From contig CACNTW010000001.1 of the NCBI GenBank assembly GCA_902623495.1, forward strand, positions 124,001 through 188,000: DNA of 64,000 nt. Direction: 5' to 3'. The first letter of the stretch is position 1. Each line of letters starts with the position of its first letter. The stretch comes from an uncultured Pelagibacteraceae bacterium (GTDB lineage Bacteria; Pseudomonadota; Alphaproteobacteria; Pelagibacterales; Pelagibacteraceae). The notes beneath the pieces were generated by a model. That model had not been told where the DNA came from, made no database searches, and saw only the letters and a program-made list of their open reading frames with translations. This document shows positions 8,764 through 17,702 of this stretch, one piece after another. The translations under genes and the position numbers were made by a program.

Positions 8764-10530
8764 CTAATTTGAGACATGTATAACGCCGTACTTGCCTGCT
8801 GCATCGTTATACATACTTCTTCCTGTTGAGTTTTCTTTAATTTCCAATGACAAAACTAATGTTTCATGGGAATTTTGAGCTTTGATTTTAAAGTTTTTCT
8901 TTAGGTTAATCTCTAAACCGTCACGTGTTTCATTGCCTGCTTGCATTAAATTATATGGTTTATACAAATTAAAAGTTTCACCATTCCTAATTTCAAGACT
9001 AGTTTCTGCACTATATTTACCACCTACAAAACAAGCTACAATATTTATGTGAGAGCCTCCACTCATTCCACATTTTAAAGTTGCAGTATAAGGATATTCT
9101 TTCGCAAACTCTTCTCTTCTTTTCTTAGCTTTCTCTGAAGCTATTTTTGCTTGTTTTTTTTCCTCTTCAAGTCTTTGTTTTTTAAATGTATTTACATCTA
9201 ACCCTTTTTTTTTAGCATCTTCGCTATCTTTTAAATATGACAAAACTGTTTTGATATTTTTTGATGTTGAATAAGATGATGAAATAATTTCATTTTGAAT
9301 CTTTGTGTAATCATCATTGTTACTTATACCGTACTTTTTTAGTGCCTTTAGTTGATTTTTACTTGCATCAATTTTATATGCAAAAGAATATTCATCATAA
9401 CTTGAATAACCTTTATTTTTGGCATATTTATTACTAGTAATTTTATATTCATATAATTGGCCAAGTATAGGTTTATATTTAGTTTGACTTTCAATTGCTT
9501 TTTTTAATTTTAAAATATTTTCAGGGTAATCAACAAAAAAGTTACAAAAATCGTAATCTCTATTCTCTAAAGATGCTTTGATTTCTAAAAATGCATCATT
9601 TATATTGTCAAAAGTTCTGCTAAAATAATTTGAATTTTTTTCATATTTCAGTGTTATTTTTTTTTCTGTTAAGTAATTTTTTAACTTCAAGCTTGTTACT
9701 ATTTCATCTCCATTTAAACGGTAGCCTATGACTGATACTGCATCTTTTCCTTTATAACTTAAGGTACAGAATTTTTGATTACTATATTCATCTGTCGTAA
9801 GATAAAGAGATCCTGTGATTTCTTTAGATTTGTTATCAGCGTACTCTTTATATTTTATTTTTAATTCTTCCTCTGTTTTATTTTTTTTATCAACTAGTTT
9901 TGCATATTCGTCAGATAACTTTTTTATAGAGTCAAAATCATAAGTAATCAATATATCTGTATTTTTTATCATTTTAATTTTACGGTTATTTTTTTCTGCT
10001 AAAAAATGATAAAAATAATTAGGGATAAAAAATACATTAGCTTGATCTTTGTGTAACGAAACGGTGTTGCCTCTTTTTTGATTTTCACAGGTTGTTGTTA
10101 CCTCTAATTCCAAACCTTTTTCTTTTGCAAATTCTTCTAGTGCTCTCTTACCATCCAGAGATAATATTTTTGCTACATTTTTGATACCATATTCTTCATA
10201 AATACTGTCGACCAAAAAATAATTTTGATCTTTTTCATTCCAATATTCATGTAAATAGCTCCAAAAATCAATTTTTGATAAATTTATTAATAAGCATGCA
10301 TTTGATTGAATTTTACCTCTCTTTACTGAATAACTATTTTTTGAAAATGTTATTTGATTGTCTATATCTCGAGTGAAAATAGGATCTGAGCTTTCTGGAT
10401 CAATCACTAAGTAAACTTCTAAACTAGCTTTTTCTTCTTTAGTCAAAGTTTTTTCTGAACTATACAAAAGAGATGTGCCTAACAACAATAGAAGTAATAT
10501 TTTGGATAATTTAATCAATAAATTGAACAT
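8764..10530 (-). CDS. Large exported protein of unknown function
   Basis: I do not recognise this 588-residue protein. The reading frame runs further upstream to 10593, but the Met at 10530 is preferred because it puts a classical signal peptide at the N-terminus (basic start, poly-Leu core, about residues 1-24) and follows a strong promoter. The mature protein is Lys/Glu/Tyr-rich. Around residues 365-450 are three loosely similar units of the form AKxxGxxxxxxY (AKNKGYSSYDEY, LKKYGISNNDDY, AKKKGLDVNTF). A charged helix likely to form a coiled coil spans about 450-476. A C-terminal, probably beta-rich domain of about 110 residues contains two Cys 14 residues apart. Six further Cys are scattered through it. 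Location is predicted periplasmic or surface. The downstream neighbour glmS is convergent. Confidence 0.75.
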   Translation of the reverse strand: MFNLLIKLSKILLLLLLGTSLLYSSEKTLTKEEKASLEVYLVIDPESSDPIFTRDIDNQITFSKNSYSVKRGKIQSNACLLINLSKIDFWSYLHEYWNEKDQNYFLVDSIYEEYGIKNVAKILSLDGKRALEEFAKEKGLELEVTTTCENQKRGNTVSLHKDQANVFFIPNYFYHFLAEKNNRKIKMIKNTDILITYDFDSIKKLSDEYAKLVDKKNKTEEELKIKYKEYADNKSKEITGSLYLTTDEYSNQKFCTLSYKGKDAVSVIGYRLNGDEIVTSLKLKNYLTEKKITLKYEKNSNYFSRTFDNINDAFLEIKASLENRDYDFCNFFVDYPENILKLKKAIESQTKYKPILGQLYEYKITSNKYAKNKGYSSYDEYSFAYKIDASKNQLKALKKYGISNNDDYTKIQNEIISSSYSTSKNIKTVLSYLKDSEDAKKKGLDVNTFKKQRLEEEKKQAKIASEKAKKRREEFAKEYPYTATLKCGMSGGSHINIVACFVGGKYSAETSLEIRNGETFNLYKPYNLMQAGNETRDGLEINLKKNFKIKAQNSHETLVLSLEIKENSTGRSMYNDAAGKYGVIHVSN

Positions 10531-10537
10531 TGTTCTT

Positions 10538-10565
10538 ATTATATAATCAAGATTTCGCATTTCAA
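10538..10565 (-). promoter_or_regulatory. Predicted promoter of the exported unknown protein
   Basis: Read on the minus strand: TTGAAA (complement of 10560-10565), 16-nt spacer, perfect TATAAT (complement of 10538-10543). The expected transcription start is within a few bases of the ATG at 10530, implying a leaderless or nearly leaderless mRNA and supporting that start over the longer reading frame. Confidence 0.6.
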
Positions 10566-10600
10566 AAATAATATATTTATGATATTGGTTCAACCTGAAG

Positions 10601-11980
10601 ATGAAAAATTGGAAAATAAATAGCTGGAGAAAATACCCTGTTAAACATATTCCTCAATATGAAGATGAGAAGGAATTAGAGATGGTTTTAAATAAATTGA
10701 AAACTTTTCCTCCTCTAGTTTTTGCAGGCGAAACAAGACATTTGAAAGATCAGTTAGCAATGGTAAATGATGGAAAAGCGTTTCTATTGCAAGGTGGGGA
10801 CTGTGCAGAGAGTTTTGCGGAATTTCATCCTGACAATATAAGAGATACTTTTAAGGTTATTCTTCAAATGGCATTAGTGATGACTTACTCAGCATCTTTA
10901 CCAATTGTAAAACTTGGAAGAATTGCTGGACAATTTTCAAAACCAAGAAGTGCACCAACTGAAAAACAAGGTGATAAAGAACTACCAAGTTATTTGGGAG
11001 ATAATATAAATGCAATAGATTTTAATGAAAAAGCTAGAAGACCTGATCCAAAAAGAATGTTTAAGGCTTATTCTCAGTCAGCTTCAACTTTAAATTTGTT
11101 AAGAGCTTTTTCAAAAGGTGGTTTTGCTGACTTAAATAAGGTTCATTTATGGAATTTAGATTATATTAAGAAAAGTCCACAAGCTAAAAAATTTAAAGAG
11201 TTAGAAGATAAAATAGCAGATGCATTAGCTTTTATGGATGCTTGTGGAATTACATCTGATTTTAATAATAGATTATACACTGTTAACTTTTGGACTTCGC
11301 ATGAAGCTTTACACTTACCTTTTGAGGAAAGCATGACAAGAGTAGACTCAACTACTGGTGAATATCACGATACTTCAGCTCACTTTGTTTGGATTGGGGA
11401 TAGAACTAGACAATTAGATGGAGGACATGTTGAGTTTTGTAAAGGAATAGAAAATCCAATTGGAATCAAGTGTGGTCCAACATCAAAACCAGATGAGATC
11501 GCAAAAATATGTGAGGTTATAAATCCTAAAAATGAAAAAGGAAAAATAACTTTAATCTCAAGATTTGGTCATCAAAACGTTGAAAAATTCTTACCAAAAT
11601 TAATTAGAGGAATAAAAAAAGAAGGATTAAATGTTGTATGGTCGTGTGATCCTATGCATGGCAATACAATTAAATCAACTACTGGTTTTAAAACTAGACC
11701 TTTCAATGATGTTGTAAGTGAAGTTAAAAATGTATTTGCAGTTCATCAAGCAGAAGGTTCCTATGCAGGTGGTCTTCATGTTGAAATGACTGGGCAAGAT
11801 GTGACAGAGTGTACAGGTGGAGCAAAAAAAATATCCGATGCGGATTTATCAAGCAGATATCATACACACTGTGATCCTAGATTGAACTCCGATCAAGCTA
11901 TAGAATTGGCGTTTTTAATTTCAGATGAGATAAAAAAGAATAGTTTGTATTCTAAATCTGCAATTAAAGCGGCATCTTAA
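10601..11980 (+). CDS. 3-deoxy-7-phosphoheptulonate synthase, class II
   Basis: A 459-residue plant-type (class II) DAHP synthase, which condenses phosphoenolpyruvate and erythrose-4-phosphate in the first step of the shikimate pathway. Diagnostic segments are FAGETRHLK, LQGGDCAESF (the metal-binding Cys), LPIVKLGRIAGQF, RPDPKRM, GIKCGPTS and WSCDPMHGNT. Length matches the family. It is transcribed divergently from the exported unknown gene. The start used is the first in-frame ATG before WKINSWR, a typical N-terminus for this class. No allosteric domain is attached. Confidence 0.95.
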   Translation: MKNWKINSWRKYPVKHIPQYEDEKELEMVLNKLKTFPPLVFAGETRHLKDQLAMVNDGKAFLLQGGDCAESFAEFHPDNIRDTFKVILQMALVMTYSASLPIVKLGRIAGQFSKPRSAPTEKQGDKELPSYLGDNINAIDFNEKARRPDPKRMFKAYSQSASTLNLLRAFSKGGFADLNKVHLWNLDYIKKSPQAKKFKELEDKIADALAFMDACGITSDFNNRLYTVNFWTSHEALHLPFEESMTRVDSTTGEYHDTSAHFVWIGDRTRQLDGGHVEFCKGIENPIGIKCGPTSKPDEIAKICEVINPKNEKGKITLISRFGHQNVEKFLPKLIRGIKKEGLNVVWSCDPMHGNTIKSTTGFKTRPFNDVVSEVKNVFAVHQAEGSYAGGLHVEMTGQDVTECTGGAKKISDADLSSRYHTHCDPRLNSDQAIELAFLISDEIKKNSLYSKSAIKAAS

Positions 11981-12017
11981 CAGTTTAAAAATAAATTTTT
12001 TTTCTTATATTTAGATT

Positions 12018-12755
12018 ATGACACCCAAAGATAAAGTGAATCACATTAAAAACTGGATTTCAGATTATGTAAATTCTATGCCAAAAAAAGCTCAATCTTT
12101 AGTGATTGGTATTTCTGGTGGAATTGACTCATCTGTTTCAAGTACATTAAGTGCAATGACTGGTTTAAAAACAATTGTTTTATCAATGCCTATTAAACAA
12201 AAATCTGCACAACATGATCTAAGTTTGGCGCATCAAGAATGGTTAAAGAAAAATTTTAGCAATGTAGAGGGACACACATTAGAATTAGACAGTTTATTCA
12301 AATCATTTGAAGGAACACTAAATAATTTTGGTAGTGAGCACGGGATGGCAAACTCTAGAGCAAGATTAAGAATGACAACGCTTTATCAAGTAGCTGCAGC
12401 AAACAATGGGATAGTTGTCGGAACAGGAAACAAAGTAGAAGATTTTGGAGTTGGTTTTTATACAAAATATGGTGATGGCGGAGTTGATATTTCTCCAATA
12501 GCAGATTGTAATAAAACTGAGGTATGGGAACTTGGTAAAGAACTTGGAATTTTAAAAGAGATTATTGATGCTCCTCCTACAGATGGTTTATGGGATGATG
12601 GTCGTACTGATGAGGGACAGCTTGGCTTGTCATATAAAGAATTAGAAGAAGCAATGGATAATGAAAATTCTGTAAATAGAGATAAATATAATTCAATTCG
12701 AAGTGCAAATTTGCATAAAATGGAACCAATTCCAGTATGCAAAATTCCTAATTAA
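12018..12755 (+). CDS. nadE: NAD+ synthase, ammonia-dependent type
   Basis: A 245-residue NadE with the PP-loop ATP-binding motif SGGIDSS (residues 33-39), NSRARLRMTTLYQ and the GTGNKVED deamido-NAD site. It lacks the roughly 270-residue N-terminal nitrilase-like glutaminase domain of the long NadE type, so it should use free ammonia or a partner amidase to convert nicotinate adenine dinucleotide to NAD+. The final residues (HKMEPIPVCKIPN) are intact. It stands between the DAHP synthase and cysS genes with short gaps on each side. Confidence 0.93.
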   Translation: MTPKDKVNHIKNWISDYVNSMPKKAQSLVIGISGGIDSSVSSTLSAMTGLKTIVLSMPIKQKSAQHDLSLAHQEWLKKNFSNVEGHTLELDSLFKSFEGTLNNFGSEHGMANSRARLRMTTLYQVAAANNGIVVGTGNKVEDFGVGFYTKYGDGGVDISPIADCNKTEVWELGKELGILKEIIDAPPTDGLWDDGRTDEGQLGLSYKELEEAMDNENSVNRDKYNSIRSANLHKMEPIPVCKIPN

Positions 12756-12757
12756 TC

Positions 12758-12781
12758 AAATAGATTCACAAATCTCTATTT
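12758..12781 (+). terminator. Possible weak stem-loop after nadE
   Basis: AAAT-AGATT, a CACA loop, AATCT, a 2-nt bulge and ATTT form an imperfect 9-bp AU-rich hairpin three bases after the nadE stop. There is no clear U-tract after it, so it may be a weak terminator, an RNA-end stabiliser or chance in AT-rich DNA. Confidence 0.25.
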
Positions 12782-12800
12782 TAAGTATATTCCTAGTTGT

Positions 12801-14162
12801 ATGGCTAAAGATATATTTTTAACTAATAGTCTAGGTGGTAAGAAAGAAAAATTTACTCCCAAAAATGAAAAATCCATAGGCATGTATGTTTGTGGTCCTA
12901 CTGTTTATGATGATCCACATATTGGTAATGCCAGACCATTAGTTGTTTTTGATATTCTTTATAAAATTTTAAAAAATAGATATGGATCAACATCTGTAAA
13001 ATATATCAGAAATATAACAGACATAGACGACAAAATAATCAAAGCATCTAATGATCAAAATATTTCTATAAACGACTTAACTTCAAAAATTACTGAAAGT
13101 TTTCATAATGATTGTAATTACTTAAAATGCGAAGCACCAAATAGCGAACCAAAGGCAACAGAAAACATAAAACAAATGATTGAAATGATCACAGAACTAG
13201 AGAAAAAAGGTTTTGCATACTCAAAGGATAAACATGTTTATTTTGAAGTTAACAAATTTAGTGATTATGGAAAACTATCTAATAAAAAGTTAGATGAATT
13301 AATAGCTGGTTCACGAGTAGAGGTTTCAAAAATAAAAAAAAATCCTGAAGATTTTGTATTATGGAAACCGTCAACAGATAAAGAGCCTTCATGGGATTCT
13401 CCTTGGGGCAAAGGTAGACCAGGTTGGCATTTAGAATGTTCGGTTATGTCAAAAAGATATTTAGGGGAAGAATTTGATATTCATGGTGGCGGTAGAGATT
13501 TGATTTTTCCTCATCATGAAAATGAGATTGCTCAATCAAGATGTGCAAATGAAACAAATTCGTTTGCAAATTATTGGGTTCATAATGGATTTATAACTCT
13601 TTCAAATGAAAAAATGGCAAAATCTCAGGGAAACATATTAAAAATAAAAGATTTTAAAAAAAAATATAATGGCCAAGTTTTAAGACTAGCATTAATTAGT
13701 GCTCACTATAGACAAGGATTAGATTGGAATGAAAAACTAATATTAGATTGTGAAAAGACCTTAAGCAAATGGTATTCGGCCTATTCTGATGTTCATAAAA
13801 GCACAATATTACCAGATGAATTATTAGATCCTTTATATGACGATTTAAACACTCCTGGCTATATTGCTAATTTACATTCTTTATATAGTAAAGCTTTAAA
13901 CGGAACGAACGAAGATAAAGCAACTTTTGTAAAAGCTTGCAACTTCATAGGTCTATTAACTGATACTTCTGAAGAGTGGTTTCAAACAAAAAAAAATACA
14001 ATTTCTGTGTCAGAGGATGAAATTAACTCAAAAATAGTTGAGAGAAATAAAGCAAGAGATGAAAAAAATTATGAATTAGCTGACAAAATTAGAAAAGATC
14101 TTTTAGATAAGGGTATTTTAATTGAAGATAAAGATGGTACAACCTCGTGGAAATTAAAATGA
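12801..14162 (+). CDS. cysS: Cysteinyl-tRNA synthetase
   Basis: A 453-residue class I aminoacyl-tRNA synthetase. The HIGH signature appears as HIGN (residues 40-43) after the zinc-ligand Cys of YVCGPTVYD; WHLECSVM and HGGGRDLIFPHHENE supply the remaining metal ligands and the cysteine pocket; KMSKS appears as KMAKS near residue 271. The C-terminal helical DALR-like region ends at a normal length. It charges tRNA-Cys. Its stop overlaps the cimA ATG by four bases, indicating translational coupling. Confidence 0.97.
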   Translation: MAKDIFLTNSLGGKKEKFTPKNEKSIGMYVCGPTVYDDPHIGNARPLVVFDILYKILKNRYGSTSVKYIRNITDIDDKIIKASNDQNISINDLTSKITESFHNDCNYLKCEAPNSEPKATENIKQMIEMITELEKKGFAYSKDKHVYFEVNKFSDYGKLSNKKLDELIAGSRVEVSKIKKNPEDFVLWKPSTDKEPSWDSPWGKGRPGWHLECSVMSKRYLGEEFDIHGGGRDLIFPHHENEIAQSRCANETNSFANYWVHNGFITLSNEKMAKSQGNILKIKDFKKKYNGQVLRLALISAHYRQGLDWNEKLILDCEKTLSKWYSAYSDVHKSTILPDELLDPLYDDLNTPGYIANLHSLYSKALNGTNEDKATFVKACNFIGLLTDTSEEWFQTKKNTISVSEDEINSKIVERNKARDEKNYELADKIRKDLLDKGILIEDKDGTTSWKLK

Positions 14163-15760
14163 GCAAAGAAAAAATCTATATATTTGATACTACACTTAGG
14201 GATGGGGCACAAACTCAAGGTGTTGACTTTTCATTAAATGAAAAAGAAAAAATCGCTAAATCTTTAGATAACCTAGGAGTTGATTATATAGAAGGTGGTT
14301 GGCCAGGAGCAAATCCAACAGATACAGAATTTTTTAATAAGGATCAGAACTTTAAAAATGCAAATCTTACAGCTTTTGGTATGACTAAAAAATCAGAGCA
14401 TAGTGCAAAAAATGACCCAATGTTGTCATCTCTGATTAATTCAAAAAGTTCATCAGTTTGTTTATTTGGTAAAAGTTGGGATTTTCATGTGGAAGTAGCC
14501 TTAGGTATTTCAAACGATCAAAATTTAGAAAATATAAGCGAGAGTGCAAAGCATATAGTTAATTCAGGTAAAGAATTTATGTTTGATGCTGAACATTTTT
14601 TTGATGGCTATAAATCAAATCCTGAATATGCAATATCATGTTTAAAAGTAGCATTTGATAATGGTGCAAGATGGATTGTTTTATGTGATACTAATGGGGG
14701 GACATTACCTCACGAAATTTCTAAAATCGTTGAAGAGGTATCAAAACATATACCTGGTAAAAATCTTGGAATTCATGCTCACAACGATACCGAAAATGCA
14801 GTTGCTAATAGTTTAGTAGCTGTCCAAGCAGGAGTAAGGCAGGTTCAGGGTACAATTAATGGACTAGGAGAAAGATGTGGTAATGCAAATTTGATGTCTT
14901 TGATCCCAACCTTTTTTTTAAAAAAAGATTTTTCAGACAAATATGAAATTAATATCAAACCAGAAAACATTAAAAATTTAACTCAATGTTCAAGATTATT
15001 AGATGAAATATTGAATAGAAAGCCAAATAAACATTTACCTTATGTGGGTGCATCTGCATTTTCACACAAAGGTGGAATGCATGTATCAGCTGTACAAAAA
15101 AATCCAAAAACCTATGAACATATTAATCCTGATGAAGTAGGTAATGCTAGGAATATTGTTATTTCTGATCAATCAGGACAATCTAATATAATGTCTAGAT
15201 TAAATGCAATTGGCATTAATATTAAAAAAGACGATCCAAAGATTAAAAAACTTCTTCATGAAGTAAAAGATAGAGAGTTCATAGGATATAGTTATGATGG
15301 TGCTGATGCATCTTTTGAACTTTTAGCTAGAAGACTGATGGGTGAAATACCAAGATATATTTCAATTAATGAATATGATGTTTCTGTCAAGAAAGATTCT
15401 ACTGGAGAAGTAATATCATTTGCAAAAGCAAAACTAGAAGTAGATGGTCATGAAATATTATGTGAAGGCGAGGGCAACGGACCAGTTAATGCTTTAGATA
15501 ATGCAATTAGAAAAAATGTAAATAAACTTGAAAAATACTCAGAATACTTAAAAGATCTAAAATTAGTTGATTATAAAGTTAGAATATTAAACACAGGAAC
15601 TGGAGCTGTTACTAGAGTTTCAATAGAAAGTGCAGACTCAAAACATGGTAATTGGTTCACAATAGGAGTTTCTCCAAATATTATTGATGCATCTTTTAAA
15701 GCTTTAGTTGATAGTTTGGATTATAAGCTTTTCAAGGATAATGCTCCGGCAAGTACTTGA
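14159..15760 (+). CDS. cimA: (R)-citramalate synthase
   Basis: A 533-residue enzyme of the alpha-isopropylmalate/homocitrate synthase family. The barrel begins with the substrate/metal motif DTTLRDGAQT, followed by the metal-binding HAHND and the NGLGERCGNAN segment. The C-terminal LeuA-type allosteric dimer domain spans about residues 400-525. The DGAQTQG variant and length fit CimA, which makes citramalate from pyruvate and acetyl-CoA for threonine-independent isoleucine synthesis, rather than LeuA. The ATG at 14159 overlaps the cysS stop (ATGA) and is preferred to an in-frame GTG 12 nt upstream. Confidence 0.9.
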   Translation: MSKEKIYIFDTTLRDGAQTQGVDFSLNEKEKIAKSLDNLGVDYIEGGWPGANPTDTEFFNKDQNFKNANLTAFGMTKKSEHSAKNDPMLSSLINSKSSSVCLFGKSWDFHVEVALGISNDQNLENISESAKHIVNSGKEFMFDAEHFFDGYKSNPEYAISCLKVAFDNGARWIVLCDTNGGTLPHEISKIVEEVSKHIPGKNLGIHAHNDTENAVANSLVAVQAGVRQVQGTINGLGERCGNANLMSLIPTFFLKKDFSDKYEINIKPENIKNLTQCSRLLDEILNRKPNKHLPYVGASAFSHKGGMHVSAVQKNPKTYEHINPDEVGNARNIVISDQSGQSNIMSRLNAIGINIKKDDPKIKKLLHEVKDREFIGYSYDGADASFELLARRLMGEIPRYISINEYDVSVKKDSTGEVISFAKAKLEVDGHEILCEGEGNGPVNALDNAIRKNVNKLEKYSEYLKDLKLVDYKVRILNTGTGAVTRVSIESADSKHGNWFTIGVSPNIIDASFKALVDSLDYKLFKDNAPAST

Positions 15761-16479
15761 TGTCATTAAAAAATATAACTTTCATTTTACATAAACCTCA
15801 GTTGTCAGAAAATATAGGAGCCTGTGCTAGAGCTTTAAAAAACTTTAATTTTACCAATCTATCAGTTGTTAATCCTAAACCATCATTTCCAAATGACAAA
15901 ATTATTGCAACATCTGTTGGCGCAAAAGATGTTATTAAAAAAGCAAAAGTATATGAAAATTTAGAAACATCATTAAGCAATTTAGATATATTGGTTGCAA
16001 CATCAGCAAGATTTAGAAATAAAAATATTAAACACATTTCAATAACTGATCTAAATAAGATTAATTACAAAAAAAAGGTTGGTTTTCTTTTTGGATCAGA
16101 AGCATCTGGGTTATCAAATAATGAAGTCAGTTATGCTGATTATACTTTACAAATCCCAAGTAATAAGAATTTTAGATCCTTAAATTTGTCTCATAGTCTA
16201 ATTATTGTAGCACAAATAGTAAGTGGACTAATTTCAAATAAAAAGTTTACCTTTGAAAAGTCAAAAAAAATAAAAAGTGCAACTAAAACCGATATTCAAA
16301 AAATGTTAAATTTATGCATTAACAATTTAGAGAATAAGAATTTTTTTCACCCACCTGAAAAAAAACCAATCATGATGGAAAATTTAAGAAGTATTTTCTA
16401 TAAACTCAATCTTTCAGAAAAAGAAACTCGTATTTTATCGAGTGTATTTGCTGGTTTAAGCAAGGAAAAGGTTGATTGA
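15760..16479 (+). CDS. trmJ: SpoU-family RNA 2'-O-methyltransferase, TrmJ-like
   Basis: 239 residues with a SPOUT (trefoil-knot) fold: motif 1 SENIGACARALKNF near the N-terminus, motif 2 FLFGSEASGLSN and motif 3 SLNLSHSLIIVA that form the S-adenosylmethionine knot. A C-terminal extension of about 80 residues, as in TrmJ, follows; TrmJ methylates the ribose of tRNA position 32. The ATG shares one base with the cimA stop (TGATG) and is preferred to the TTG one codon earlier. Another SpoU-type target cannot be excluded. Confidence 0.85.
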   Translation: MSLKNITFILHKPQLSENIGACARALKNFNFTNLSVVNPKPSFPNDKIIATSVGAKDVIKKAKVYENLETSLSNLDILVATSARFRNKNIKHISITDLNKINYKKKVGFLFGSEASGLSNNEVSYADYTLQIPSNKNFRSLNLSHSLIIVAQIVSGLISNKKFTFEKSKKIKSATKTDIQKMLNLCINNLENKNFFHPPEKKPIMMENLRSIFYKLNLSEKETRILSSVFAGLSKEKVD

Positions 16480-16503
16480 CAAAACATAACTTAGGCTTAT
16501 AAA
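16476..16503 (+). promoter_or_regulatory. Predicted rpsD promoter with overlapping palindrome
   Basis: A perfect -35 TTGACA (16476-16481), 16-nt spacer and -10 TATAAA (16498-16503). The -35 overlaps the trmJ stop codon. The -10 sits inside an inverted repeat, AGGCTT-ATA-AAGCCT (16493-16507). The predicted start lies about 5 nt before the rpsD ATG. Confidence 0.65.
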
Positions 16504-16514
16504 GCCTCCTATTA

Positions 16515-17132
16515 ATGACAAAAAGATTAAACTCTAAACATAAAGTAGATAGAAGATTAAAAGTTAACTTATGGGGGAGACCAAAGAGTCCTTTTAATAC
16601 AAGAGCCTATCCTCCAGGACAACATGGACAAACAAAAGCTGGAAAACCTTCAGACTACGGAATTCAACTTCAGGCAAAACAAAAATTAAAGTCTTATTAT
16701 GGAAACATGAATGAAAGACAGTTCAGAAATGTTTACAAAAAAGCAATCATGAAAAAAGGTGATACTGCTGAAAACTTAATCGGATTATTAGAAAGAAGAC
16801 TGGATGCTGTAATTTATAGATCAAAGTTATCAAACACTATATTTTCATCAAGACAATTGATTAATCACGGTCATGTAAAAGTAAATGGAAAAAAAGTAAA
16901 TATCGCGAGTTATCAAGTCAAAGAAGAAGATACTATTGAAATTAGAGATAAATCTAAACAACTTGCTTTGATTGATATTGCACTTGCTAATAAGGAAAGA
17001 GAAGTCCCAGAATATCTACAATTAGATGAAAAGAATAAAAAAGTTAAATTTGTAAGAATTCCATCTTTTGAAGAAGTTCCTTATCCAGTTGTTATGGAAC
17101 CAAACTTAGTAATTGAATATTATTCTAGATAA
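16515..17132 (+). CDS. rpsD: 30S ribosomal protein S4
   Basis: 205 residues, full length for S4, which nucleates 30S assembly on 16S rRNA. It has the PGQHGQ segment, RLDAVIYR and the S4 RNA-binding domain (about residues 95-160, [16 protein letters not shown]). As in alphaproteobacteria it stands alone rather than in the alpha operon. The stop abuts the stop of the convergent grxD with no base between. Confidence 0.98.
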   Translation: MTKRLNSKHKVDRRLKVNLWGRPKSPFNTRAYPPGQHGQTKAGKPSDYGIQLQAKQKLKSYYGNMNERQFRNVYKKAIMKKGDTAENLIGLLERRLDAVIYRSKLSNTIFSSRQLINHGHVKVNGKKVNIASYQVKEEDTIEIRDKSKQLALIDIALANKEREVPEYLQLDEKNKKVKFVRIPSFEEVPYPVVMEPNLVIEYYSR

Positions 17133-17471
17133 TTAATTCTTTGCTTTAAAATTTATTCCTTTAGACTCAAAAAGTTTTGCAAGCTCTCCACTTTCAAACA
17201 TTTCTTTTACTATATCACATCCACCAATAAATTCATTTTTAACATATAGTTGAGGAATAGTTGGCCAATCACTAAATACCTTTATACCTTCTCTGAGCTT
17301 TTGATCAGCTAAAACATTTACACCTTTAAAATTTACTTCTAGAACCTTTAAAATATTTGAAGTTGCCATTGAAAATCCACACTGAGGTGCATCAGGTGTA
17401 CCTTTCATAAAAAGACAAACATCGTTATTTTCAATTTCACTTTTTATTAAATCATTTGTTTCTTGTTCCAT
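17133..17471 (-). CDS. grxD: Monothiol glutaredoxin, Grx4 type
   Basis: 112 residues with a single-domain glutaredoxin fold. The monothiol active site is CGFS (residues 31-34), preceded by FMKGTPDAPQ and followed by the WPTIPQLYV and GGCDI glutathione-binding segments. Proteins of this class bind a bridging [2Fe-2S] cluster with glutathione and pass it on, often in a complex with BolA. The gene for a BolA protein is directly upstream in the same unit, supporting an iron-sulfur trafficking role. It is the last gene of the purine operon. Confidence 0.95.
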   Translation of the reverse strand: MEQETNDLIKSEIENNDVCLFMKGTPDAPQCGFSMATSNILKVLEVNFKGVNVLADQKLREGIKVFSDWPTIPQLYVKNEFIGGCDIVKEMFESGELAKLFESKGINFKAKN

Positions 17472-17702
17472 TTAAATTTCCTTTGTTTTAATTGCTAAAG
17501 CGTGAAGCTCATTTCCCATTTTACCTTTTAAAGAATTATATACCATTTTGTGTTGTTCTATTTTACTTTTACCTGAAAATTCAGATGATGTCACTGTAGC
17601 AGAATAGTGATTTCCATCACCCGCTAAATCTTGAATTTCAACTTTAGCGTCAGGTAATCCTTCCTTAATTAAACTCTCAATTTCTTTTAAATCCATTGCC
17701 AT
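17472..17702 (-). CDS. BolA family protein
   Basis: 76 residues, typical for the BolA/IbaG family. Visible landmarks are the GDGNHYSATVTS strand region with the conserved His, FSGKSKIEQHKMVYN, and the HALAIKT C-terminal segment. BolA proteins heterodimerise with monothiol glutaredoxins around a [2Fe-2S] cluster. It is directly followed by grxD, and its start overlaps the purL stop by one base. I call it the short, IbaG/BolA2-like type without choosing a symbol. Confidence 0.9.
   Translation of the reverse strand: MAMDLKEIESLIKEGLPDAKVEIQDLAGDGNHYSATVTSSEFSGKSKIEQHKMVYNSLKGKMGNELHALAIKTKEI

Noticed and set aside
10531-10593. Longer start for the exported unknown protein
   Set aside because: The 21 extra residues would bury the signal peptide and span the predicted promoter.
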